From positions 17,915,678-17,979,677 of the forward strand of contig NC_092579.1 in the NCBI RefSeq assembly GCF_037975245.1: a stretch of 64,000 nt of DNA. Direction: 5' to 3'. Position 1 is the stretch's first letter, and every line of letters begins with the position of its first letter. This document shows, in pieces, positions 48,301-60,600 of the stretch. A model generated the notes under the pieces. The model saw nothing but the letters and a program-made list of their open reading frames with translations. It had not been told where the DNA came from and did no database searches. The translations under genes and the position numbers were made by a program. Source of the DNA: Apostichopus japonicus. Taxonomy: Eukaryota > Echinodermata > Holothuroidea > Aspidochirotida > Stichopodidae.

Positions 48301-50963
48301 TGACTTTTCCGACCGGCACTTATTTTCGATAGGAACTCCCAAAAACAGCTCCATAGCCGGAGGGTCGAACGTACAGAAACAATCTGTTTGAGACTAGGGG
48401 AAATCCAGTTCATAACTGTTCAAAATATCCAACACATCACAGTGTCATACTTAGTAAAAATTACCAGAGTTCCGCATTCCAGACCAATGACTGTTTTCCG
48501 TTTCCAACTCCTGATCGTACTTTTGATAGTTTCATTTATATCTATTTTTATCGCGCGAGACACAGGCACTATCCAGCTAGCTAGTACACGTATGGCCGTT
48601 AACCTTCGTAGCGGGTGAATTAACATCATATTGCATTAGGCACGAGTGACAAGGGCTGGAAAACCTTGCGAACCGTCCGAACCAGGTTCGCGGGAAATCC
48701 GCGATGCTCGCGGGAAATCCAGCCCGGCTGGCGAAAAAAAAAATCGGACAAAAAAAATAGAAAAAAAAAAACGGGACGAAAAACTGAAAAAAAAACACAA
48801 AGGACAAATAAGTACATCTATAAAAATAAAAAAGAGTAAAATTTCACAAGAAAAGTTTCAGAAACAAAAGGAAAATGTTCAGAGAGCGTGCTCGCAATTT
48901 TAGTCACAATACCAACGAGTAATGATGTGTCCCCAACCCACTTACAATGGCTATTTTGCAAGCTTCAGGGTATACGTGTCACACGGACACCCACGGCCCA
49001 GCGCTGGAAGGTTGCTGGAAATCGCGGGAAATGTTTTGAACAACATTGCCATTCCACATTCTTTTATATTTGTTTTGTATGTTGGATAGTAAACGTTTTC
49101 TTTCGTATGAATTTGACTTCAGTTCAGTGTTCCCACTAAGGTGCGGGATTCCCTTCAACTGACTCAGTAATCCCTCAAAGAAAACATTTGTCTGCTGGAT
49201 ATCCCCGCATCGTTTTTTGCATTCGCTATGAGTTTATACTCAATGTACAATTTATTCACTTGACCGTATAGAGAAGAAAAAAAAATGAAAATCAATTTTG
49301 TACCAATTGTGTACGGAAGGTGGTAGGCTACACCTTTCAAATTTTACGAAAGATCGAGCAAAGCACTTTCGAAAAATTCACGCCAAACTTGCATATCGTA
49401 CTAAATGCAACTAATGTCATGTAAACAAGGCTCTAGTGCATCCATTTATGAATATACCATAAGACCACATCTGGTGTTAAGCGGGGGGGGGGGGAAGAAA
49501 GTATTTTCTAGCAAAAATACCGAAAAAAATAATATCCTACCATTTAGTGTGTAGCAAATAGCCTAACCACCTCGGCGGTTATAACGGATCTCACGTAACT
49601 ACAAAATCACAACTAATTTTATTTTGCGGAGTTTACATTTTCTACAAGAACATGGAAACAATATTTAGCATTGAGTTAATCATGCCAAGTGGCCTAAAAC
49701 ATGTGATTACAAGGGTAACTTTCATAAAGATGGCCATAGCAAGGGGCCTTGATATCGTGCTATGCGTGTATGGTATGGACTGTGCCTCGTGTTTCTTGGG
49801 GTGTGCATGCGGAGGAGTCAGTTGGCTTGAGGTGTGTTTTACTTACCTAAATGTAACAGGGATATTTTACCTACTTTTCTTGAACGTCTAAGATATCATT
49901 TCGCATAACTTTACCGATCCTTTACTGACTGACCTAGTTAATTCTAGAGTGGAACAAAAAAAATTTACTCCATGAAAAGTTCCCTGGCAACATGCCAAAA
50001 AATGTTAACAAACAGGTGTTAGACAGGGGATGAGCTCACAGTTGTTTGGCAAGGTACCTGGGAAAATTCGCAGCACATGTACCGTGGTAGTTGGGTAGGG
50101 TTAAACACTGCAGTAATAAACGCTGTTCGAAGGTTCACTGCATGATATCGCGCAGTTGATCGGAGTTATTCACTAGTTTACTGTTTATTTGTACATGAAA
50201 TTACACTCAGATTTTGTATTCAATACTCGATACATGAGAAGCAGCGTTAGTCGCTCAGTGTGTATATCATAACTGTCGTAAATTAAGTCAGTTCCGGCGA
50301 GAAGAGATAGAAAGAAGACAACCATTTTTCTGAGTTCCTCTACTCAGCAGTCACTGCTGTAATTATGTGATATCCTTTCAATGGACCGATTTCATAGGCC
50401 CGATGTTGAATAAATGAGAGAGAATACATAATTCACTATGATTCGTCTTTATTTGGGAGTGGACTCTCACTCACTGTCCATCTAAAATTATCATCTCAGC
50501 CTGAATGATTTATTTAATAGGCACCACCGGCTGGTCTGTACTCTGGTGCTCCAGATATTTGTCCTAACTTTTTTCATTAATTATGAAAAATTCCGGACAT
50601 GAGATCTCATTTCAAAGCTGTCTACATGTGGCTCAGAATACTCGGGAAGGGCCGTTTCCGGCCATCTGGGAGGTTTCCAAAACCCAAAGTTTTCTTGTAC
50701 GCTCCGCACCAACTGATGGTGGCGCTCCGCTAAGATAGTCCTGCCGGCACTCAATCCACCCTGGGCAGAACCCTGTTCGCATCAGTGACGTTTTCACAGA
50801 GTAAACCAATGTACTTCAGGTTTGCTTTATTATTTCAGACACTCGTACCTGCGTTCTCTCTCTCTTTTTACAGGAAAAGGTCCGCTTAAAATTCAAACTG
50901 CAATACAAACTAGGAGAGCAGAACGTGGTCGATATAGGAGAAATCTCTGCAATCCCTTCGTGA
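36344..50963 (+). CDS. GGA: GGA family clathrin adaptor (Golgi-localized, gamma-ear-containing, Arf-binding protein)
   Basis: Monomeric adaptor that sorts cargo with acidic-dileucine tails at the trans-Golgi network under Arf1-GTP. Coding exons: 36344-36389, 37819-37903, 38233-38407, 39581-39704, 40489-40586, 40718-40936, 41283-41364, 41692-41820, 42513-42671, 44179-44393, 44964-45199, 45850-46133, 47006-47169, 47383-47493, 50874-50963. All junctions are GT-AG and phases agree, giving 738 codons plus TGA. VHS domain about residues 8-147 (NKATNPLNRE, HKIQSPQE, VGKFRFLNEL, YSWQIGLP). GAT about 175-305, with AEDLQAANRLIK; Asn194 falls at the Arf-contact position of human GGA1. Hinge about 306-605 with LIDFG (clathrin-box-like, 326-330), a QPHPS/N repeat (453-468) and seven glutamines (484-490). 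GAE ear about 605-738. The start has a good context (AACATGG). Invertebrates usually have a single GGA, so I give no paralogue number. Confidence 0.97.
38684..39307 (+). mobile_element. Broken LINE reverse transcriptase C-terminus
   Basis: The end of a non-LTR retrotransposon polyprotein (CR1/L2/Jockey-like) is spread over three frames. It reads RTLGFLNRNL, CPPELREL, STLEYAAQIWDP in one frame, then KIQRKASRFVTRDCRRQFSV and LTERRKRARL, then NPFLKPGRRDRYTQ and [19 protein letters not shown]. Frameshifts make it inactive. It lies in GGA intron 3 in sense orientation and ends in an ACAGAAACAGAAA tail. A second copy of its 3' end is in SHMT intron 1. Confidence 0.85.
43309..43683. mobile_element. 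hAT-like MITE, copy 2 (CAGTGGCGGAGC family)
   Basis: 375 bp, ends CAGTGGCGGAGC and GCTCCGCCACTG, flanked by a perfect 8-bp duplication ACCCTGGA (43301-43308 and 43684-43691). The interior is close to copy 1 at 34467-34845. It lies in GGA intron 9. The perfect flanks suggest a relatively young insertion. Confidence 0.93.
44440..44503 (+). repeat. Near-perfect 31-bp hairpin in GGA intron 10
   Basis: The arms run AGCTGTTTCAACATT then GCTTCTCTGT, closed by a 2-nt TT loop. All but two of 31 positions pair (a T-C and a T-T mismatch). It begins 46 nt after the exon 10 donor. The tiny loop argues for a DNA palindrome or inverted duplication rather than a microRNA precursor. Confidence 0.85.
46803..46921 (+). 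pseudogene. Decayed tandem duplicate of GGA exon 13 (GAE domain)
   Basis: This stretch matches the sequence around the acceptor and first half of exon 13 with a constant 137-bp offset over the first part (TTGATTGCT at 46841 and 46978; AACCTATAACAGCC against AGCCTATAACAGCC). The copy has lost its polypyrimidine-CAG acceptor and reads GGT GTA ACA TAA, a stop, in the exon frame. It is a relic of an exon duplication inside intron 12. Confidence 0.75.
48232..50775. mobile_element. Candidate hAT-like element of 2.5 kb in GGA intron 14
   Basis: The ends are a perfect 12-bp inverted pair, CAGGGTTCTGCC and GGCAGAACCCTG. The 6-mer TTCGCA directly abuts both ends (48226-48231 and 50776-50781), a possible but short target duplication. 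Near the right end, 50699-50745 resembles the interior of the CAGTGGCGGAGC MITE in inverse orientation. No transposase frame is visible, so it may be a composite or a chance pair of ends. Confidence 0.4.
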
Positions 50964-52145
50964 AAAAGCAGTCTCGGGAGATGCTCGTACAACTCAGCCC
51001 AGTACTAGGTACGGCCCGGCAGTGCTTTTAAGATATCGCTACTCTCGTATTACTTTCATTTGAAAGGTGGAGGTGAGTCGGTGACTGCAGAAATGTTTGA
51101 AGTTTTGAAGAGGATTTTGAGACAAAAGAAACTCTATGAGGCCGTTTTTTTTTTTTTTTGGCCTTCCTTGTTTTTGGTTTACCTTTATGTGGACATAAGA
51201 GTAGGCTTCATTTTTTTTCCATTTTTGTTTCTTTTTTCTTCTCTTTTTTAACACAAAGTTGCTAAGCAATATTTAATGTGTGCTTAAAGCATCTTGTCCT
51301 GCATTGATGTATAGGTAGAAAATATCTTGGTTAAGTTGATGCTTCCAGGTTACAACTTTTGTGTTAAAAAGTAAAAAAAAGCCTGTTCTATATCAAAACG
51401 CACTTTTAGAAACAAATCAGTGTAGTCTCAACCAGTCTCAAGATGTGAACTTCATATCTCATAATAGACGTAACATTCACACAGACTTTCATTCACAAAT
51501 AACAAATTAATGGCTCTAATAGAAAGTAAGTAATGAGAGCGCTCTAGCTACAGGCTCAGTGCAGGCACTGTGATTATGGAGGGAAGGATGAATGTAAGAG
51601 ATGAGGGTGAGTTTTAGGGTGGGGTGGGAAGTGGAGGGGAGGTGCAATTTTTGGTGTTCCAGTAGCTGTTGGTTCAGGTAATAGGAACAATATACATATC
51701 GGAGGGGGGGGGGGAGGAGATCTTGAAAATGCCTGTTAACTTCTGAAATGAGATGCAACTTGGTGGCCTTAAAGTAGAAATATTGATTGGCAATATTTGT
51801 CATACCCTAACAAATTTCAAAAATATTGAAAATGTTAACACTTTTGGTTTTTAAAGTGGTGTGTGTGTTCTGATCAGCACCCATCTCAAATTTGGCTGAA
51901 CCAAATGTAGTTATGAATTGCTTGCTAACAATATGAAATCTGGAGCTTAATTTTCTGTGATTTTTCAAACAGGGTATTAAAGAAAGGGTGAATAAATGGA
52001 AGAACTTGTAAGCCAAAACCTCCCTTAATTTTGCTTTTAATTGAGAACATATTAACACAAATACCTGCAGAAGTAACAGTGCTTTAGTACCAATATGTGG
52101 AAATTGTGAAGCCCTATAAATAAAGTATTCTACTTTTGATTACAT
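50964..52145 (+). other. GGA 3' untranslated region with polyadenylation signal
   Basis: The first convincing signal after the GGA stop is AATAAA at 52119-52124, followed about 25 nt later by a GT-rich stretch (TTGTGTGTAGTTGT). This gives a 3' UTR of about 1.2 kb. Purine- and T-rich tracts within it are low complexity. Confidence 0.6.
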
Positions 52146-52504
52146 GTTGTGTGTAGTTGTATCTTAGTAAAACAATCTCACCTATTAGTGTAACTCTTCT
52201 TCTGAAGGTGTATTGACGAGTAATATGGCTTACAATCTTAAAATAAGAAGTTGGAAGAATAAGAAATAGGATATAAAGAAGAAGAAAAAAAAAAGTAACA
52301 CAAGTTATTGGTTTAGAAGGTTATTGAACCACTCACCTATAAGTTCTTTGCTCTGCTATTGAAACTTAACTATCGAAATTTGCATGTCTGATTATTATGT
52401 CCTATGCCCCACTCCCTTAAAACGAAAATGGGGGAAGCAGGGAAACCAAAACGTAAATGATAACTCAGAGATGATTCATATCCTGGCAAGAATACAAAGA
52501 TAGA

Positions 52505-53265
52505 AAATGATACATATATTACATTGATACATATATTACATTGATACATGTCTTACATTGATACATATATTAATACATTGATACATATATTACATTGACA
52601 CATATATTACATTGATACATATATTACATTGATACATATATTAATACATTGATACATATATTAATACATTGATACATATATTAATATATTGATACATATA
52701 TTAATACATTGATACATATATTAATATATTGATACATATATTAATACATTGATACATATATTAATATATTGATACATATATTAATACATTGATACATATA
52801 TTAATATATTGATACATATATTAATATATTGATACATATATTAATATATTGATACATATATTACATTGATACATGTCTTACATTGATACATGTATTACAT
52901 TGATACATTCATATTAATACATATTTTACATTGATTCAGATATTAATACATTGATACATATATTACATTGATACATATATTACATTGATACATGTATTAC
53001 AATAATACATATATTACATTGATACATATATTAATATATTGATACATATATTACATTGATACATATATTAATACATTGATACATATATTAATACATTGAT
53101 ACATGTCTTACATTGATACATGTATTACATTGATACATTCATATTAATACATATTTTACATTGATTCAGATATTAATACATTGATACATATATTACATTG
53201 ACACATATATTACATTGATACATGTATTACAATAATACATGTATTACATTGATACATACTGAATG
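52505..53265. repeat. 17/20-bp AT-rich minisatellite
   Basis: Units TTACATTGATACATATA (17 bp) and TTAATACATTGATACATATA (20 bp) alternate over about 760 bp. A higher-order block of roughly 240 bp, marked by TACATTGATTCAGATATTAA, occurs twice (near 52920 and 53155). It lies between the GGA and SLC22 3' ends. Confidence 0.95.
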
Positions 53266-53269
53266 CAGT

Positions 53270-56200
53270 TTTAAAGAGGTTCTGATTCTTTTATAAGTAA
53301 TATGCAATTCTTCTTTCACTCTGTTCAATATAACGCTTAGATTTCACTAAAAGCAACCAAAATAGCAACTTCGTAATTCCCTCGAGGAGGATTTGGAAAA
53401 TGGAGAGAAAAGAAATTGTCAAAGTTGTGAATTTGTGTTTGGGGATTTGGTAATTCTGACTCATCATTCAGCTTCTTAATATCAGTCTGGTTGTAAGAGG
53501 TAAACTGTGTGATAGATTTTCCATTTCTCTTTTTTTTGGGGGGGGGAGTTGGTGTGGGGAAAGGGAGAGAGGATAATTTGGTAGTTATTTTCATATTTAA
53601 GGGCAAAAGTTTGTAGATTAAACTGTTGGTTAGGGAGAGTAACTTCATCAAGAGCCATTCTTTGTTATGCCCGATTTTGTTGCTGTTAGCATTTGATTTT
53701 TTTTTTTCATTTAATTCAAATGACATCTGTTTTACATAGTAAAATTGGATGTTGAGATGCTTGAGTGTTGACAACCACATGTAAACTAGAAAATCATAAT
53801 ATTTTAAGAATCACTTACACCTTTTGAATCCATTCAGTATATATTTATTTTTTAGTTTATTTATTTATTTCACATGGGGGTGGGTTAATAACCTGAAGCT
53901 ACTAAAACTGAGGTTAAAGGAGACTAGAAAAGATAAATTAAATATGATTTACATATAATATTCTTCAAACTGAATTTTTAAAAATCAAAACCCTTTTTTT
54001 TCTTGCAAAACAAAATTGGATCTCATGTGAATAGCTATGAGGATTTTATAGAGAGGTCCACTCTTATTATCCATTGACTAGCTTTACTCATGTTTTCTTT
54101 CATTGATAACACAATGGGTACATTTGGGGGTAAAGTACTGAAATGCTTCCTAATTTGGGAATTTTTTTTTTTCATGTCATTTAGACATCCTTTACAGGGA
54201 AAATATCTTTCTTGTTTTTTTCTTTTTTTTTGGGACAGATTTGTTTTTAGCACTATATGTAGCATTTAACCCACATATAATGGTAATCCAGTCAAATTTA
54301 GAACAATCTTTGACAAGGTTGTTGTCTTGTCAGGTAAAATGGTCAGTTCTGGGCTGAGCTGTATGTTAGACTATTGTAGGAACACAAATAGGTGTGGAAA
54401 AAGGCCCTATCGTGTTCTTTAGGCTATTCTAGGAAAAACAATAGGTTTTGATAAAGACCTATTGTTATATTCAGAGGATCTTTGTTGCAATGTTAATTGA
54501 GGAATTGGTGTATATAATATTAGAACTGTTAAAAATAAAAACAGACATTAATACTTGCTGACTTATATTGTGATGTAAAATAAAGCTTAATATACCAGTA
54601 TTATTAGCTAAAAAAAGAAGGTAACATTCATCTAACGTTAACAAAATAATAACAGGACTTTGTTTTGTGTGAAATTATAAGATAGAAGACTAAAAAGGGG
54701 TTTTCTTTTATAAACATAAGTCCAACACCTGTTGAGCTGTGGTAAAATCAATATCACTTCTTTCCACTGTTTTGGCCTGCACAACACAATGCAAAATGGT
54801 CACTTTCATGTTTAGAATAATGATCGTAGACTGAAAACAACCTTGTTTGAATAGTATGCACCAGTTAAAATACAGAAAAGTTGGTTTTATAAATGTTTAA
54901 GAGGTCTGGGGAGAGTAAGGATATATATACATGTATGTACATGAAATACTCATGTTTGTACATGAAATATAGATGTATATTACTTGATGTATGCATGTAT
55001 GTACATGGAATATTGATGTATGTACATGAGGTAAACACGTGTGTACATGGAATATTGATGTATGTATGGGAAATATTCATATATGTACATGAAATATACA
55101 TGTATGTACGTGAAATACACATGTATGTACGTGAAATATACATGTACTTATGTGAAATATACTGGACATGAAATGTACAGACACTGTTAATGAAATTAAC
55201 TAAATGTAAGTAGGAATCTCGTATAGAGTAATTTGCATAGTTTTGTGCAATTGATATGTTAGTCTATGGTGATCCATTCAGCTTGCAAAGAGAAAGTTGT
55301 CTTTGGATGTTAGGTATAAGATGACTCACACATAGGAGAAGAGAGTCTCAGTGAGTTGGCCTTCTTAGAGCTAACTCACTCTAACAACAGACAAGATAAG
55401 GGAAAAGTGCATGTTGAGAACTCTGTCATACAAGTAGAGTGAAAAAAAAGAGAAAAAAGGGAGGGGGGCAGGGAGGGGAGAATGAGGTGTCTTGCTGAAT
55501 TGTTGTTGCTTCCTCTCAGAGCAATCTTATTAAATTTATGGAGACCAGGCGTTCATGTTAGGGCCAATGTATCTGGTGGGGATTATTCTGTTTTTGATTA
55601 TTCTGTTTTTTCCTTACAATTGTGAAAGGGAAATGTGCCTCTTTCAGATACTTCTTCTGTTCAGAGCAGTTTAGAATTATAGGCCTTCTGGAGCATACAA
55701 AAGTCTGTGATGTTTATATTGCTTGCGAATCTTACTATACATGAAATATGTTTATTTGTAATTTAAGACATGGAATACAACATTTGATGTTCTTTTATGA
55801 ATTTATCTGGCAAATGGAAGGGAAGTATGTATAAAACATGAAATATGCTCTTTTAAGTTTGTTAGAATTTTGTGTGGTATTAATGCCCTTGTCTTCTATC
55901 TGGAGTAGAGAGGGGGGGGTGGGGAGGGATCTGTTCGGGAGGGACAAATGCGTGCAGTTATAAGTCGTTTCACTCACAGGAGTATGCCATTTTTTCCTGT
56001 TTTTTTTTTTCGGTAGTAAAATCTTGCTGACATGAATTAACCTATCAAATGATTCAAAATATTGAAAGAAAAATATGTCTAAATTTAAAGTATTATGTCG
56101 CTCATATCAATATATTACTGACTTGTACAGCAGTCATCGTACATTAAATAGTTGTTTTCATGTATGGTTCCTTATTTGGTGTTCCTATTTATTTTCCATG

Positions 56201-57480
56201 TTTGGTTACCTGCGGAAGGCATGGCAAGTATAACCTATGCAGTCAAGTTAGCGTGTGTGTTTGTGATGGCTCTAGCTTGTAAACACGATATCTCAAGATA
56301 TAGGTAACCTATGTAATTCTCAGGGATGTAGCTGTCCCATAATTAGCTTCAGGGTTAGCTTGCAAACTCTCTTCTGCTGCATATGTAATGCATTTAAAGG
56401 CAAATAACGCTGGGAGTGGTTTTCCCGCTGGGTTTTTCAGTGCATTAGAATATTCAATAATTCACACCTTAGAAGCACCCCTTGTTGGTAATAACTGACC
56501 CTTTTCCTATTTTTTGTAATTCAAACTTGGCCTTTTGAAAAGTTAAGGATGGAGAAAATTTAAAAAAAAACAGAATGCAAAAATGCATTGTGGTTTCGAT
56601 GTTGTAACCTAAGCAGTTTTCTTCATGAATCTGACGTCATGTATAGTGAGGGTGTACATGTTTACAAGGGTTCAACAATTTGACCCCTGGTGACCACAAA
56701 TGACATTTGACCTCCACCAAAAACGATAGGCTTCTTGCACCCAATGTGGTACTTCTACACACTGGATATGAAATTGGTCTGACCGTGCCTTCTGAAGATA
56801 TCGTGTTTACAAGCTGGGCGTCACAAACGCACTCACACACACTCACATACACACCCACATACGCCATCAAGAATGCATAGGTTACGGTTATCATCGAAAC
56901 CAAAAAGATTAAAAAAGTTAAAATAATGTCGGTAAAAAGTATCGTTTTGTTGAAAATCGTACAAATGCTGAATTGGTGGATGGAAAGTTTTAAGATAACT
57001 GGTTTTCCCGCCTATCCTCCACAAATCAAAGACACATGTCCAGCTGCCCTTTGAAATTTGCGCACCTGACCCCGACCCCGACCCCACACCAACTTTCGGC
57101 AGTACATGCTCGCAGAATCATGCCATTGGCTGCATATGCTATCGAACACTATTAATATTAGGCAGAGGGAAGGATAGAGTAGAGGTATCTTTAGTTTCGA
57201 GCAAAATATTTATTTTTCAACTTGCGAAGAAAGAACACAAAACTAAAGTTTCAAATACATTAGTTGTTAGTGATACATAGAAAACAATTAATTGAAAGCT
57301 GCGGTAATATAAACATTAAGTGAAAACGAAGTCATATTCCGTTAAAATATCTACGTGAAAATACATGAAAATGACTAATTTGAATTAAAACAAAAATAAC
57401 ACCAGACATTTTTTTTGAAAGGGATGCTTTGGTTTCGAACTGTACTGACTTCCGTTGAAGTGTACTATTGACGTATATAA
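53270..57480. other. Convergent intergenic region, no gene seen
   Basis: AT-rich with T- and G-rich homopolymer tracts, short chance frames and a tandem array at 54920-55170. No exon with matched splice signals is recognisable. Confidence 0.55.
54920..55170. repeat. 18-19-bp minisatellite (ATGTATGTACATGAAATA)
   Basis: About a dozen drifted copies of a unit containing the palindrome TGTACA/ATGTACAT. Both strands are open through it, giving Tyr/Met- or Ser/Thr/Tyr-rich frames that are artefacts of the repeat. Confidence 0.9.
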
Positions 57481-57481
57481 A

Positions 57482-57487
57482 TTTATT
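57482..57487 (-). terminator. Candidate SLC22 polyadenylation signal (AATAAA on minus strand)
   Basis: Canonical hexamer about 126 nt past the SLC22 stop codon on the minus strand. It is the first one downstream, but downstream GT-rich support is weak. Confidence 0.4.
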
Positions 57488-57612
57488 TAAACAAAATCTT
57501 GACATCTTCCTGGAAAATCTAGAAGAAATTTTCAACAAAAATGATTAACTGTTCAGATAACAGGTAAAGCGAGTTGTATTCTCGTTATTTCTACTATTAG
57601 TTAGATTCTCAG

Positions 57613-60600
57613 TTATATTCTATCCTCGGATGTTTCTCCAAGAGTTTCTTTTTCTTCCCCCTCGTTATCCATACTTGTATTCGCCTTCCAGGAAGGATTT
57701 TCTATTCCAAACAGTAATGGTGGCTCTCTTAATTTTTCTAGTTTCCTACAAAACAGAACAAAACAAAAATATAATAACATCAAGAATATATAATAAATTC
57801 AAGACATATTTTTTATTTTTTTCATTTATAAAAAAATTCATTTTACAAATTTCTATTAATGACCTTATACAATATAGGCTAAATATTGATATAATATATG
57901 TCGATATATGTCGTTAACCTCATCAATACCATTACTACAAAGCTCACATTTCATTTCCACTCACCTGGCAAGTTGTTCAGTATCTTGGATAGTGGTAGGG
58001 AGGGGTTTCCCCTTTGTCTCCGGGAGAAGTAGGCAAAGTAAACCAGCTAAAGTAGCCGCACCTCCAAAAATAAAATACGGCAGACCTATCCAAACGTCCT
58101 CCAGAAGTAATATGAGAGGAGCAATAACGCTGCCTATGCGAGAAGTTAACGAAAACACACCAAGCCCGATGCTCCTGCAGGCAAAGTATTGGGAAAAAAC
58201 AGGTGACCAGTTTACTATTCAGGAGGGTGTGGGGGTAGGGGGTGGAAGGAGTAGGGGAGGTGTGGAATGAGGAGAACGAGAGGAAGGGGAGATACCGATT
58301 CGTCCAACACGGCAGGATACAGAAATGTTGTACTCAAAGCCAAAGTGAATTAATCAGGTCACACATCAGGACTCTACGCATGCTACGTTCTACACTACCG
58401 CCCTCACTCATTTTCGGGGAAACATTTCATACTATAGTTTTAATGTAAGATATTGACCATTGATTTGAAACTTGGCTCGTTCAATGATCGGGGTGTTTGC
58501 GGAAATGTTGGAGGGCAGAGCAACGTGTCAGCAGTTTATCAAAATCTATCTTTTATTTCCTACGGTGACATTTACTCCCTCAGTATATGCTCTTATAAAC
58601 TAAAAAATGTTCCTCTCACCTCTATAACATTGCTAGTGTACTCGTATGCAAATATGTAGAAACACATGTAGAGTGTAATGGTAACATTCAGTTAACTATA
58701 GGAGCTCAGTGACATTAAAATGTGAACTTGATTGTACTCCATTTTCTTCTTGTTTTATTGTTCGAGACTGCCAACATACCTTAAAGACGTTGGTACTAAT
58801 TCCACAGCCCACGTGTAAACTAAAGAGAATGACATGGTTATTCCGAATTTTCCCGCCATAACTACTATCAGACGCCAAACACCAGCATCTGTGAACATAA
58901 AGTTAGCAGCATTATAAATATCATTATGTAACCATTTTTGTTGAGGTTGTGTAAGTAGTTTTTTTTTTTTTACAAGTTGACAATGAAACATAGTAACGAC
59001 AGTGTTTAATGCCCTGTGCAAATACAATTATCTATAACACATACGCCAAATTGGGAAACACGTGAATTGCTTTATAATACTATAAAATACAAAACGTTAG
59101 ATTCAACCATGAGTACTTTCGGTCCAGTGGAGAGTCTTGAAAAATAAAACACGACGATATCAAGAATGTCAAAAAGAAAGATAAACGCACCTATTAAAGG
59201 CGCAACGGAGCAGGATACACCAGCTAAGAGCATCGTGGCAAAGGTGGCGCGCTTTCTACCAAGCACATCCGCCACAAACATACAACAGAGGTAAGCTGGA
59301 ATCTCGACCACCCCGGATATCATGAACGACAAGAAAGGATCCACACCTAATTCTGATGTACTTAAAGAGAGTCCATAATATACTAAACTTTGGACACACC
59401 TGGGGTATTAAGAAGATTTGAGAAAGGAAAATGACTTTAGCTGTTGAAATAAAACAAGATGTGACATATATATATAAACCGTTAACGAAAGCAAAGAAGT
59501 CTTTGGCCTAGAACGGGATTCGAACCAGTGACGTCAGGATTACAAGTTCTGTTCTCTACTAACTACGTCATCACATTAGTTAGAGATGATCTTTATCATA
59601 GCCATGCTTTTGCTGCCTGGGTGCATAAGGGATCACATTCCACTGTAGTTGTAGCAGCTAACAAGCTGTATAGGTTACCGCTTTCTTAGCGTTCACCCCG
59701 ATGGTGACCTTTGACACGGTCACCATAGTAACGTGTCTTTGTCTGGTGCAAGTTTGTTGGTATTTAGACTTTGAGGTTGGTTACATGTTCATTACATTGG
59801 GTATTCGGGTTGTTCTTGTTGTTTTACCTGTGTTTGTATATGTGTTGGAAGGTTCTTGGACAAGATGTGGCACATTAAACAAGTTATTCATATTTCATTG
59901 TTTTATGGTATGTTTTCAGCTTGAGACAAAGAGGATCATGTCGAGATGGTGGTGGTTATTTAACAATATCCACCATTCAACTCTCAATTGGTTAGCTTGT
60001 ATTACTGTGATAACAACGTAAACACAAAACTGAATGTGTTTACAACCATGCAAGTATACTTCTAAATAGTGATAAATGTGCTTTGACGATAACGGACAAT
60101 GGGATTATGGGTATATAATACAATCTATATACAGATTATGAATACATACCAGTTAAAACACATATTTACAAAAATCAGTAAAACAACAGGACTGCGTATA
60201 AGATCACGAAATGTTCCCTTAACCTTGTCAGACGATTGGCACTGCAAGATAAAACATAGGAAGGTAAGACAGAGGAAGGTAAAACATAGGAAGGTAAAAC
60301 AGAGGAAGGTAAAACAGAGATAGATAAAACATAGGAAGGTTAAACAGAGGAAGGGTAAAACATAGGAAGGTAACGCAGAGGAAGGTAAAACAGAGGTAGG
60401 TAAGACAGAGGAAGGTAGAACAGAGATAGATAAAACATAGGAAGGTTAAACAGATGAAGGTAAAACATAGGAAGGTAAAACAGAGGAAGATAAAACATAG
60501 GAAGGTAAAACAGAGGAAGGTAAAACATAGGAAGGTAAAACAGAGGAAGGTAAAACAGAGGAAGGTAAAACAGAGGAAGGTAAAACAGAGGAAGGTAAAA

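Noticed and set aside
59508-59580. Functional tRNA gene on the minus strand
   Set aside because: The B box is perfect, but the acceptor and T stems do not pair and the A box is degenerate. A SINE relic fits better.
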